From positions 1-16,408 of the forward strand of contig FR895441.1 of the NCBI GenBank assembly GCA_000435595.1: a stretch of DNA of 16,408 nucleotides, read 5' to 3'. Each line of letters starts with the position of its first letter. Positions within the stretch are counted from its first letter, which is position 1. Below the pieces are notes generated by a model. It ran no database searches, was not told the origin of the DNA, and saw nothing but the letters and a program-made list of their open reading frames with translations. The translations under genes were made by a program, and so were the position numbers. Source of the stretch: Firmicutes bacterium CAG:882 (GTDB taxonomy: Bacteria > Bacillota > Clostridia > Lachnospirales > Lachnospiraceae). This document shows, one piece after another, positions 1-5,336 of this stretch.

Positions 1-9
1 ACTTGCCTG

Positions 10-342
10 TTATTTGCTTGCCAAAATCTCTCTAGCCAATAAATCCCAATAAAGACCATCGCCGCGTTTATCAAGCCATTTCTCAGCTTCTTCTGTGCTT
101 TCGTCTAACCATTCAGCCATAAGTTGAATAATATCGTAATAACTATAATCAACGCTAACGCCTAAGCCTTTCAGCCATTCTATACAAGCGCTACGCTCTC
201 CAAGTCTTGCGACTGCCCAGCCGTATTCATTTATAAACTTGTTCTTAATATCATTAATTGTGTTAAGCTCTTCACTCTGTGCAACCTGTGTTAAATAATT
301 TCTAACTGCTGCCTTAACTTCCTTGCTGTTTGTTCTTCTCAT
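10..342 (-). CDS. Hypothetical protein, 110 aa
   Basis: I do not recognise the family. The protein starts with a basic segment (MRRTNSKEVKAAVRNYL), has a middle helix-rich part, and ends in an acidic, Trp-rich stretch (around EEAEKWLDKRGDGLYWDLL), with no membrane segment, signal peptide or metal-binding cysteine cluster. The start has only a weak AGG about 10 nt upstream; an AT-rich box that reads TATTAT on the minus strand lies near 360, so it may have its own promoter. It is transcribed leftward, like the next gene at 493-720, away from the RHH regulator. Function unknown; the reading frame is convincing because it fills the space and has protein-like composition. Confidence 0.75.
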   Translation of the reverse strand: MRRTNSKEVKAAVRNYLTQVAQSEELNTINDIKNKFINEYGWAVARLGERSACIEWLKGLGVSVDYSYYDIIQLMAEWLDESTEEAEKWLDKRGDGLYWDLLAREILASK

Positions 343-390
343 TTCTTTTTACCTGTGCTATAATATAGCTACCTTTCTTTTTTGATTGGT

Positions 391-429
391 GGCGGTTGTA
401 AACTTTGGTAGAGCAGCAACCGCCTTTTT
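391..429 (+). terminator. Rho-independent terminator facing right
   Basis: GGCGGTTG (391-398) pairs perfectly with CAACCGCC (417-424), loop 18 nt, followed directly by TTTTT (425-429). The T-run lies on the plus strand, so it would stop rightward transcripts, yet no rightward gene lies upstream inside the window. It may end a short RNA started around the TATAAT-like box at 357-362, or protect against read-through toward the leftward genes. Confidence 0.6.
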
Positions 430-492
430 AGTCTGCCATCATCAGAGCCGGGAGACCGTCCCACGGCTGACGCTCCAAGCGGAGCGTTTCGG
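430..492. other. Intergenic pair of GC-rich hairpins
   Basis: Two adjacent hairpins fill the gap downstream of the leftward gene that ends at 493. The first is AGCC/GGCT (446-449/465-468) with inner GGGA/TCCC and loop GACCG. The second is ACGCTCC-AAGC-GGAGCGT (470-487). Neither is followed by a T-run on the minus strand, so a standard terminator for the 493-720 gene is not obvious; they may act as 3' stabilisers of its mRNA. Confidence 0.45.
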
Positions 493-720
493 CTAATCCA
501 TCCACTCAGCGCGTTTTAATTCACCGGTTATCGTGCTGTGGTACCAGCTTTTTCCGCCAACGCTGAATGTCAGCTCAAACCACGTACACCTATCCTCATG
601 TTCATGGTCGTAGCTGCCTTCAAGCACTGCGATTGAGTTTGATGATGGAGCAAAACCAAACTGATTTTTAAAGGCTGCTCTTATCGTCTTTTTAACATCT
701 ACAAGCTGTAAATCTGTCAT
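493..720 (-). CDS. Hypothetical protein, 75 aa
   Basis: Small soluble protein of unknown family. Residues 1-30 look helical (MTDLQLVDVKKTIRAAFKNQ), and the C-terminal half alternates in a beta-strand pattern with aromatic residues (CTWFELTF, GKSWYHSTI). The start is fixed by a good GGAGG site (730-734, minus strand) 9 nt before the ATG. Its promoter is visible at 796-824 and carries an ATGCACTTAT element in the spacer, so it is very likely co-regulated with the divergent RHH gene. It could be a partner of the RHH protein, but nothing in the sequence proves it. Confidence 0.8.
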   Translation of the reverse strand: MTDLQLVDVKKTIRAAFKNQFGFAPSSNSIAVLEGSYDHEHEDRCTWFELTFSVGGKSWYHSTITGELKRAEWMD

Positions 721-795
721 AATTGACTACCTCCTTATTTTAGGGTACAGCAAACACATGTTCTGTATCTGTTCTATTTCCCTTTCGTTGATATT

Positions 796-824
796 ATAAT
801 AGCATATATAATGCACTTATACAA
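796..824 (-). promoter_or_regulatory. Leftward promoter with operator in the spacer
   Basis: On the minus strand the -35 is TTGTAT (819-824) and the -10 is TATTAT (796-801), with a 17-bp spacer. The spacer contains the reverse complement of the ATGCACTTAT element (811-820, its last two bases shared with the -35). It gives a leader of about 70 nt for the 493-720 gene. Confidence 0.6.
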
Positions 825-886
825 TATGCAACATTCACAAATAATGCACTTATATGTTGTGCAAAGTGTATAATGCACTTATAGAC

Positions 887-915
887 TTGACAGTCTCATG
901 CACTTATATTATAAT
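887..915 (+). promoter_or_regulatory. Promoter of the RHH gene
   Basis: Consensus sigma-70-type promoter: TTGACA (887-892), 17-bp spacer, TATAAT (910-915). The spacer carries an ATGCACTTAT element at 898-907 and another copy ends five bases before the -35, so a bound repressor would block RNA polymerase directly. The start of transcription would be near 922, followed by an AGGAGG site (933-938). Confidence 0.8.
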
Positions 916-947
916 ATGAGACATTAAAAGACAGGAGGTATTATATA

Positions 948-1154
948 ATGAATAAAATAGACGAGCCTAAAACACCACAGTCACAGCGTGACGCTGTACG
1001 GCGGTACGAGAAGAACAACGACCGCATTAATGTCATATTTCCAGCAGGGACCCGCGCCAAGATGGCGGAGCTTGGAATTGACAAACCGGGCGCATTCATT
1101 AAGGAGGTAGTTGCTGCGGAGCTTGGGCGGATTGAAAAGTATAAAAATAATTGA
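948..1154 (+). CDS. Ribbon-helix-helix (Arc/CopG-like) DNA-binding protein, 68 aa
   Basis: Probable transcriptional repressor. The N-terminal 25 residues are polar and flexible (PQSQRDAVRRYEKNND); then a beta-strand (RINVIFPAG, about 26-34), helix (TRAKMAEL), turn (GIDKPG) and second helix (AFIKEVVAAELGRI) give the RHH fold, which binds DNA as a dimer through the strand. The start ATG has AGGAGG at 933-938. Its own promoter and the promoters on both sides each have an ATGCACTTAT element within the spacer, so it likely represses itself, the leftward 493-720 gene and the rightward 1280 gene. RHH proteins of this kind are common on mobile elements of Clostridia. The fold call is fairly sure; the target sites are inferred. 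Confidence 0.85.
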   Translation: MNKIDEPKTPQSQRDAVRRYEKNNDRINVIFPAGTRAKMAELGIDKPGAFIKEVVAAELGRIEKYKNN

Positions 1155-1173
1155 AAATAATGCACTTATATAC

Positions 1174-1202
1174 TTGACATTCTAATGCACTTATGCTATT
1201 AT
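1174..1202 (+). promoter_or_regulatory. Promoter of the 1280 gene, with operator
   Basis: TTGACA (1174-1179), 17-bp spacer, TATTAT (1197-1202); an overlapping TATAAT at 1200-1205 would give a 20-bp spacer. The layout copies that of the RHH promoter: one ATGCACTTAT element before the -35 (1160-1169) and one in the spacer (1185-1194). The leader then contains an inverted repeat TCGGAA/TTCCGA (1210-1215/1232-1237). Confidence 0.75.
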
Positions 1203-1279
1203 AATGATGTCGGAAGGGAGAAAATAAGAATTTCCGAACGTGTGTTTGTTGCACGAAAAATTAAAAGGGAGGTTCCAAT

Positions 1280-1471
1280 ATGGCAGATGAAGATTTAAGA
1301 TACCGCGTATTCGCGGACGGCAACGAGGTTGCCGAGTTTGCAGAGTTGAAGGACGCCAAGGGCTGGGCTGTCTCTTTGACATCCAATTATCACAAGGCAG
1401 AAGTGTATGACCTTGCGAGAGAGTCCATCGTATACACTATATATGACGATGGCGAGGAATACGAGGAATAG
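1280..1471 (+). CDS. Hypothetical protein, 63 aa
   Basis: Small acidic protein, family not recognised. The sequence pattern (YRVFADGNEVAEFAELKDAK, then a helix, then KAEVYDLARESIVYTIYDDG) suggests a compact alpha/beta domain of the kind seen in small phage and plasmid proteins that pair a beta-hairpin with a helix. GGGAGG (1267-1272) precedes the ATG. It is transcribed from the operator-containing promoter at 1174-1202. Its stop codon overlaps the first base of the tRNA-like element at 1471-1521. Confidence 0.8.
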   Translation: MADEDLRYRVFADGNEVAEFAELKDAKGWAVSLTSNYHKAEVYDLARESIVYTIYDDGEEYEE

Positions 1472-1521
1472 GCAATCGCTGAAGGCAGCGCACTGCCGGG
1501 GTTCGATTCCCCGGGTTGCTT
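1471..1521 (+). ncRNA. Mini tRNA-like structure without an anticodon arm
   Basis: The 51 nt fold as a tRNA missing one arm. Acceptor stem GGCAATC/GGTTGCT (1471-1477/1514-1520, two G-U pairs) with discriminator T; D-like hairpin GCTG-AAGG-CAGC (1478-1489); 7-nt linker; T-arm CGGGG-TTCGATT-CCCCG (1497-1513) with a canonical T-loop. All parts abut exactly as in a real tRNA. A competing hairpin GGCAG-CGCA-CTGCC (1484-1497) is possible. It could be a functional tRNA mimic, a decayed phage tRNA, or the 3' end of a host tRNA carried as an attachment-site core; no integrase is nearby to favour the last. Confidence 0.55.
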
Positions 1522-1550
1522 TTAAAAAAAAAATTAAAGGAGGTCATATT

Positions 1551-1847
1551 ATGGCTAAGATTATAAACTATGTAGAAGAGGAGAACGGAGCAGTGACAGT
1601 CTCCGAGAACGGAGGGAACAGCATGGAGCTGTTATCAGAGTTAACACTCCGCCAGTTCACGGAGGCGTTCCCGGACGTGTACACATCGGGAGAAGTAGAC
1701 GCATATCTGGAGAATGGAACTGCACTGCTCCGCTCTGAGTGGAACGGCGAGCAGTACACACTGGAGAACGGCGACCGCTACCGCCCAGCGTACACACCGG
1801 TGGACGAGGACGGCAACTGCGAGATAGCCGGGTACTATCTTGTTTAA
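1551..1847 (+). CDS. Hypothetical acidic protein, 98 aa
   Basis: Start chosen at the ATG preceded by AAAGGAGG (1536-1543); a longer in-frame extension upstream runs across the tRNA-like element and is not credible. The protein is acidic (many Glu/Asp), has a helix around MELLSELTLRQFTEAFPDVY and a C-terminal part rich in Tyr and Gly (ENGDRYRPAYTPVDEDG, then AGYYLV). No family recognised. The terminator at 1861 closes the unit that starts at the operator-bearing promoter 1174-1202, so it is probably co-expressed with the 1280 gene. Confidence 0.8.
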   Translation: MAKIINYVEEENGAVTVSENGGNSMELLSELTLRQFTEAFPDVYTSGEVDAYLENGTALLRSEWNGEQYTLENGDRYRPAYTPVDEDGNCEIAGYYLV

Positions 1848-1860
1848 TTAAATAATTAAA

Positions 1861-1901
1861 AAACGAACCGGGCGAGGTTAAGAACTTTCCCGGTTCGTTT
1901 T
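1861..1901 (+). terminator. Strong hairpin terminator after the 1551 gene
   Basis: AAACGAACCGGG (1861-1872) and CCCGGTTCGTTT (1889-1900) form a perfect 12-bp stem with a 16-nt loop, ending in TTTT (1898-1901). The run of A on the left side means it could also work leftward. Confidence 0.85.
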
Positions 1902-2070
1902 CTGCTGTAAAGTGCCTATTAAATTAAATAATAATGGCTCCTGCCAAGTCACGACCGATTTAATAACGATACCAAGCGACATTAACGGTCAGCACTTCCA
2001 GCTCTCACAGCATACATGATTTACGGCTGATTGTCAACGTATCAGATAGTATATTGATGTATTTTAAGCA

Positions 2071-2099
2071 TTGACAAGTCCGCGGCTAACTGATAATAT
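2071..2099 (+). promoter_or_regulatory. Promoter of a candidate small RNA
   Basis: TTGACA (2071-2076), 17-bp spacer, TAATAT (2094-2099). The predicted start is near 2106. No reading frame follows before the terminator at 2183-2214. Confidence 0.55.
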
Positions 2100-2105
2100 C
2101 ATAGA

Positions 2106-2214
2106 CGGGCGAGGGCGAAGAACTCATGGCAGTATCGCAAATAGCACATTGACAACCGCATATCTCACACACCTATAATTTTAGACCAATAACAATCTGT
2201 TATATGGTCTTTTT
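2106..2214 (+). ncRNA. Candidate small RNA of about 110 nt
   Basis: Bounded by the promoter at 2071-2099 and the terminator at 2183-2214, with no start codon, ribosome site and frame combination inside that would make a protein. It could be a small regulatory RNA of the element, for example for copy-number or immunity control. The exact 5' end is a guess from the -10 box. Confidence 0.4.
2183..2214 (+). terminator. Rho-independent terminator
   Basis: AGACCA (2183-2188) pairs with TGGTCT (2205-2210), and inner TAACA/TGTTA extends the stem, loop ATC; it runs straight into TTTTT (2210-2214). Confidence 0.75.
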
Positions 2215-2320
2215 GTCGTTCTGTTAATATCTCAACAATGTATCTTATTTAATCCCATGTCTTTAAGTTATTTATGTATCGTATATTATTATAAATTTAC
2301 TGTCATAGATTAAGAGCCTG

Positions 2321-2353
2321 AGCCCTATATATTTAAATATAATATATAGGGCT
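2321..2353. repeat. Perfect 12-bp inverted repeat
   Basis: AGCCCTATATAT (2321-2332) and ATATATAGGGCT (2342-2353) are exact reverse complements around a 9-nt AT-only centre. No T-run follows, so it is not a normal terminator. A hairpin of this kind, with melting-prone AT arms, is compatible with an origin or a protein-binding dyad. Confidence 0.6.
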
Positions 2354-2436
2354 GCCGGGCAGATGAGCACAACCCACATCATTGTATTAACGTGATAAAA
2401 TCTGTATACAAACTGTCAACAGAATGTAGCCTAGAG

Positions 2437-2463
2437 AAGATAAGATTAGACAAGATAAGATTA
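2437..2463. repeat. Two direct copies of AAGATAAGATTA
   Basis: Exact copies at 2437-2448 and 2452-2463, period 15 bp, in AT-rich DNA. Two copies are too few to call iterons firmly. Confidence 0.5.
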
Positions 2464-2672
2464 ATGAGAATGTGTAAATAAATAATCAGTTCTTAAAAAA
2501 ACGTACATAATTATATACTGTATATGCGATTAGTACCAAAGTACTATGATTAAATACCCCAAAGTTATATTTTATATAGATTTTCGATATAGGCAAGGCT
2601 TATATCAAGTGCTATGATAATCTCATGTGTGAGAGATAACCCGGAGATTATAACAGTGGAGGTGAAAATATC

Positions 2673-3302
2673 GTGAATGATAATAATATTATATATGATA
2701 CCCAAACGATTAGAACGGTAGACGATATGCGTATAGTCGCTAGTGATATAGTCACTAATTACTGTAATAGACACAACATAGATGAATACGATTACATTTA
2801 TCCATCTATTTGGGCTGATATTATAACAGAACTTAATGTAGTCTTATTCGCTCCATGTAATAGAGTTCTCAAAAAAGATAACCCTTTGTATAACGATTAT
2901 GATATTAGCAAAGTGGAATATGTTTATAATAATATATATAAGCGATTGTGTAATAGTCACTGTCAGGAAGTGACATTAAAGGGATTTACTGATATGGTCG
3001 GCATACATAAACAGACGCTCTACGACTGGGCGAGCGGTTCGCTAAGCTCTCAGCGTTCTGACCTTCACGAAAAAATCATGCAGGACAACGAGGAGAGTTT
3101 ATTTAACTTGATGAAAGACCGTCGCAATAACCCGATGAAGATCCTGCCGAAGCTGAATAAAGTTCACCACTGGAACATGCCGGGTGTTAAGGTCGAGAAG
3201 CCAGCCGAAGCACTCGGAGCCGATGCCCTGATACAGCTCGGACAGCAGCCGAGACCGCTTGAGCTGTCAGATAATAGCTCAATAATAGACAGTGATAATT
3301 GA
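2673..3302 (+). CDS. Helix-turn-helix protein of unknown role, 209 aa
   Basis: A GTG start with GGAGG at 2658-2662 is the only sensible start. Residues 1-95 are AT-coded and rich in Asn, Asp, Ile and Tyr, with no recognised domain. Residues 101-122 (TLKGFTDMVGIHKQTLYDWA) are a good helix-turn-helix. A conserved-looking segment follows (RRNNPMKILPKLNKVHHWNM, 150-169), then a Pro/Glu-rich tail. It could be a replication-associated initiator, a regulator, or a small terminase subunit; the last is weaker because the large terminase is 4.4 kb away. Base composition changes from AT-rich to GC-richer near codon 105, which suggests a recombinant gene. Flanked by non-coding, repeat-rich DNA on both sides. 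Confidence 0.7.
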   Translation: MNDNNIIYDTQTIRTVDDMRIVASDIVTNYCNRHNIDEYDYIYPSIWADIITELNVVLFAPCNRVLKKDNPLYNDYDISKVEYVYNNIYKRLCNSHCQEVTLKGFTDMVGIHKQTLYDWASGSLSSQRSDLHEKIMQDNEESLFNLMKDRRNNPMKILPKLNKVHHWNMPGVKVEKPAEALGADALIQLGQQPRPLELSDNSSIIDSDN

Positions 3303-3681
3303 TGTTTTATCACATACAGTTTTCACACAATTTAATACAATTTGCAAATGCCCTATTTACAATGGTTTGCGGACTTGTAGCCCATTGTAAACTATTCGCA
3401 AAAGTTAGGTTTAACGAATAGTTGAGCAGAACAGAATGGAACGATAACGCTATTGTATGAATTGTTTGGGAATTGTGTATAAATGGACTGATGGCATGGA
3501 ATCAGCCGGGGTGGGGGTTATATGATTGCCGGATATGCCCCCCTCTAAGTGCCAAAAACTCCGACAAAAATAAAAAGACCTTTTACATGGCATGGATAGG
3601 GATGTACACCTGACAAGCTGTAAGCCTTAACAGTTTTCATGCCATAACATTAAGGCAATATCGAAAAGGCAGGTATAAGCA
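3303..3681. other. 380-bp non-coding region with symmetrical repeats
   Basis: Two ACAATT half-sites (3327-3332, 3337-3342) on the left and two AATTGT half-sites (3460-3465, 3471-3476) on the right enclose two abutting hairpins: TTTACAATGG/CCATTGTAAA (3356-3365/3382-3391) and AACTATTCG/CGAATAGTT (3390-3398/3415-3423), both with a 16-nt loop. Further right are a GC-rich hairpin (GGGGG...CCCCC near 3513-3544), two copies of ATGGCATGGA (3491-3500, 3587-3596), and GCCTTAA/TTAAGGC (3624-3630/3650-3656) just before the antirepressor. A weak promoter (TTGTAT 3453-3458, TATAAA 3478-3483, 19-bp spacer) may serve the downstream operon. Confidence 0.5.
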
Positions 3682-4404
3682 ATGAATGATTTAAAAATCT
3701 TTGAAAACCCGGAATTTGGTTCGATTAGAACGGTTGTGATTAATGATGAGCCGTGGTTCGCTGGAACTGATGTAGCAAAAGCACTTGGATATGCCAAACC
3801 GCAAGACGCAGTGTCGAGACATTGTAAGCACTCCGTAAAACACGGAGTACCGGTAAACGGAAGCGGAGCTGTGATGGTGATGAATTTTGTTCCAGAATCA
3901 GACCTGTACCGGCTTACAATGAAAAGCCAGCTCCCATCTGCTGAAAAATTTTCTGATTGGGTGGTGGAGAAAATTCTCCCATCTATCCGTAAGAACGGCG
4001 GTTACATACAGAATCAGGAGCAGATGACGCCGGAACAGATTGTCGCAAACGCTTTGATTGTTGCAAATAAGATTATTGAGGAAAAAGAAGCAAAGATTGC
4101 TGAGATGAAGCCTAAAGCGGAATATTTTGACAATCTTGTGGATAGCAAGCTTTTAACAACTTTCAGAGACACAGCAAAAGAGTTACACATTCCGCCGCAG
4201 CAGTTCACGCAATGGCTTGTGGAAAGTGGCTATCTGTACCGAGATAAGCACAATTCGTTGAAGCCTTATGAAAAGTATCGCAAAGATGGATTGTTCCAGC
4301 TGAAAGATTTTTCGACACCTTTTGGGTACTCCAATGTACAGACCTATGTGACCGTAAAAGGCAAGGAAACATTTAGACTTTTGTTTGGAGGAATAGCAAG
4401 ATGA
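3682..4404 (+). CDS. Phage antirepressor, Bro-N plus KilAC domains, 240 aa
   Basis: Expected to bind DNA or a phage repressor and to influence the lysis-lysogeny switch. The N-terminal ~105 residues are a Bro-N domain, with the hallmark FAGTDVAKALGYAKPQDAV at about 27-45 and the RLTMKSQLPSAEKFSDWV segment and EKILPSIRKNGGY that typically end it. After a Gln/Glu-rich linker and a helix (ALIVANKIIEEKEAKIAEMK), residues ~128-238 form a KilAC (ANT) domain, with KLLTTFRDTAKELHIPPQQF and RLLFGG near the end. The start has AGGCAGG about 8 nt upstream. It overlaps the next gene by ATGA, so it heads an operon with the MazG-like gene. Length and order match typical Firmicute phage antirepressors. Confidence 0.93.
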   Translation: MNDLKIFENPEFGSIRTVVINDEPWFAGTDVAKALGYAKPQDAVSRHCKHSVKHGVPVNGSGAVMVMNFVPESDLYRLTMKSQLPSAEKFSDWVVEKILPSIRKNGGYIQNQEQMTPEQIVANALIVANKIIEEKEAKIAEMKPKAEYFDNLVDSKLLTTFRDTAKELHIPPQQFTQWLVESGYLYRDKHNSLKPYEKYRKDGLFQLKDFSTPFGYSNVQTYVTVKGKETFRLLFGGIAR

Positions 4405-4775
4405 CAGGTAACGAATATCAGCAGTTGGCAATGAGAACCAACGATGGACTTAATAGGCTGCGTTTAGAGGACGCAATAGCAAATCAGGGCGACATATTGG
4501 TATCACAGTTGCTTAATGGAGCATTGGGACTTACAGGTGAAGCCGGTGAGGTATCGGACCTCGTAAAGAAAGGCATATTCCACGAAAAAGGCATAGACCT
4601 TGAACACCTCAAAAAGGAGCTGGGTGATTGCGCATGGTACTTGACAATGATATGCGACGCTTGCGGATTTACGCTTGATGATGTCATGCAGACGAACATT
4701 GATAAGCTCAAGGCACGTTATCCCAAGGGCTTTGACACATACAGAGCTAACAACAGGACGGAGGGTGATATATGA
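4401..4775 (+). CDS. MazG-like nucleotide pyrophosphohydrolase, 124 aa
   Basis: Probably hydrolyses nucleoside triphosphates to monophosphates, a housekeeping or anti-defence role common in phages (MazG can also affect ppGpp-type signals; not shown here). The metal-binding motif appears as GEAGEVSDLVKK (46-57) and KKELGDCAWYL (71-81), giving the EExxE...ExxD pattern of the all-alpha NTP pyrophosphatase superfamily; the C-terminal NIDKLKARYPKGFD (99-112) is typical of the phage MazG-like group. It overlaps the antirepressor stop (ATGA) and the next gene start, so it is translationally coupled on both sides. Confidence 0.88.
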   Translation: MTGNEYQQLAMRTNDGLNRLRLEDAIANQGDILVSQLLNGALGLTGEAGEVSDLVKKGIFHEKGIDLEHLKKELGDCAWYLTMICDACGFTLDDVMQTNIDKLKARYPKGFDTYRANNRTEGDI

Positions 4776-4969
4776 TAACGGATTTGGTAGTATTTGGAAT
4801 TTTATGTATGCTTGAAGCTCCTGTATGGTGCTTCGTGGCAATCGGTATATCGGTTTTAATCAGGGTAATCAGCTTCGGTATGAACTTAGGCGCTAAGCAA
4901 TCAGAAAAAGCCTTAAATGAGGCAATAAAGAGGTCGTTAGATGAAATATCAAGGCAGAGAGATAAATGA
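4772..4969 (+). CDS. Small membrane protein, 65 aa
   Basis: Residues about 4-37 are hydrophobic (LVVFGILCMLEAPVWCFVAI followed by ISVLIRVISFG), enough for one long or two short membrane helices, then a charged C-terminal helix (KALNEAIKRSLDEISRQRDK) that would lie in the cytoplasm. No family recognised. The start overlaps the MazG-like stop by 4 nt. It could be a membrane anchor or superinfection-type protein, but there is no evidence beyond topology. Confidence 0.75.
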   Translation: MITDLVVFGILCMLEAPVWCFVAIGISVLIRVISFGMNLGAKQSEKALNEAIKRSLDEISRQRDK

Positions 4970-5114
4970 TGAGTGCTCACGTTGCGGCAACATATTTGAG
5001 TGTGTGCTATTCCTTAAAGGTCACGGCATAGGCACAGAGCGTGAGTATGTGGCGGATATGCTCAGATGCCAATTTGAGCACCAAGAAAAGAGTAAAAATC
5101 AATGTGGACAATAA
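4941..5114 (+). CDS. Small Cys-rich protein, 57 aa
   Basis: A short frame that overlaps the end of the membrane-protein gene by 29 nt. The start ATG at 4941 has AAAGAGG about 6 nt upstream. The protein has Cys residues at 12, 15, 21 and 43 (ECSRCGNIFEC...LRCQFEH), a pattern that could hold one zinc ion. Composition is protein-like (charged, with an amphipathic EREYVADML segment). The spacing fits the operon style of small overlapping genes here. Function unknown. Confidence 0.6.
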   Translation: MKYQGREINDECSRCGNIFECVLFLKGHGIGTEREYVADMLRCQFEHQEKSKNQCGQ

Positions 5115-5209
5115 TACTGCTCATGCTTGTAACATCTGGCATATTTATTTTTAATGAGCTACTTGTGCTTATATTCTATTTGCTTGTCAAGGATTTACTC
5201 AAAAAGTGA
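5102..5209 (+). CDS. Single-pass membrane peptide, 35 aa
   Basis: Frame from ATG at 5102, overlapping the previous gene by 13 nt and ending with TGA two bases before tRNA-Gln. About 25 of 35 residues are hydrophobic (IILLMLVTSGIFIF, then LLVLIFYLLV) and the tail is basic (KDLLKK), as in genuine one-helix membrane peptides. The ribosome site (AAAGAG) is only moderate. It may be a phage membrane peptide; chance cannot be ruled out at this length. Confidence 0.45.
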   Translation: MWTIILLMLVTSGIFIFNELLVLIFYLLVKDLLKK

Positions 5210-5210
5210 T

Positions 5211-5282
5211 TGGGCTATCGCCAAGCGGTAAGGCACAGCACTTTGACTGCTGTATTCGTTGGTTCGAATCCGACTAGCCCAG
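5211..5282 (+). tRNA. tRNA-Gln (anticodon TTG)
   Basis: Full cloverleaf of 72 nt: acceptor TGGGCTA/TAGCCCA, discriminator G, D-arm with GCC/GGC, anticodon stem CAGCA/TGCTG with loop CTTTGAC (anticodon TTG), T-arm GTTGG-TTCGAAT-CCGAC. U1-A72 and discriminator G are usual for bacterial tRNA-Gln. CCA is not encoded. It opens the RNA-only region that runs to 6295. Confidence 0.95.
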
Positions 5283-5285
5283 TTC

Positions 5286-5301
5286 GGTCATTTATATGAC
5301 C
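5286..5301. other. Perfect hairpin after tRNA-Gln
   Basis: GGTCAT-TTAT-ATGACC, 6 bp with a 4-nt loop, four bases after the tRNA. There is no T-run, so it is more likely a processing or stabilising element than a terminator. Confidence 0.5.
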
Positions 5302-5336
5302 ATCGGACTTTTAAGTCATGTTGTTTCATAAACTCC

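Larger units (their letters stand above)
811..1194. repeat. Six copies of ATGCACTTAT, candidate RHH operators
   Basis: Exact copies of ATGCACTTAT lie at 811-820, 844-853, 873-882, 898-907, 1160-1169 and 1185-1194. The flanks often extend the element to TATAATGCACTTATA, an imperfect palindrome with TATAA/TTATA arms. Copies 3-4 and copies 5-6 are both spaced exactly 25 bp, in each case with one copy just upstream of a TTGACA -35 and the other inside the -35/-10 spacer. Such repeats around the gene of a small RHH protein are typical of autoregulatory operators of CopG/Arc-type proteins; binding by this protein is an inference. Confidence 0.75.
1902..2672. other. 770-bp non-coding region with sRNA, palindrome and repeats
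   Basis: No credible reading frame in either direction. It holds the promoter/terminator pair at 2071-2214, a 12-bp palindrome (2321-2353), a duplicated 12-mer (2437-2463), and small dyads TAGTAC-CAAA-GTACTA (2531-2546) and TCTCA-TGTG-TGAGA (2621-2634). The stretch from 2215 on is very AT-rich. This content, next to a gene for a helix-turn-helix protein, would suit a replication or partition control region, but that is inference. Confidence 0.5.

Noticed and set aside
2149..2179. Second promoter TTGACA / TATAAT
   Set aside because: Spacer of 19 bp and a start that would fall inside the terminator stem at 2183; unlikely to make a useful transcript.
3491..3613. 40-codon plus-strand frame starting MAWNQPGWG
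   Set aside because: No ribosome binding site, and it lies across the repeat-rich non-coding region; the two MAW segments simply reflect the duplicated ATGGCATGGA.
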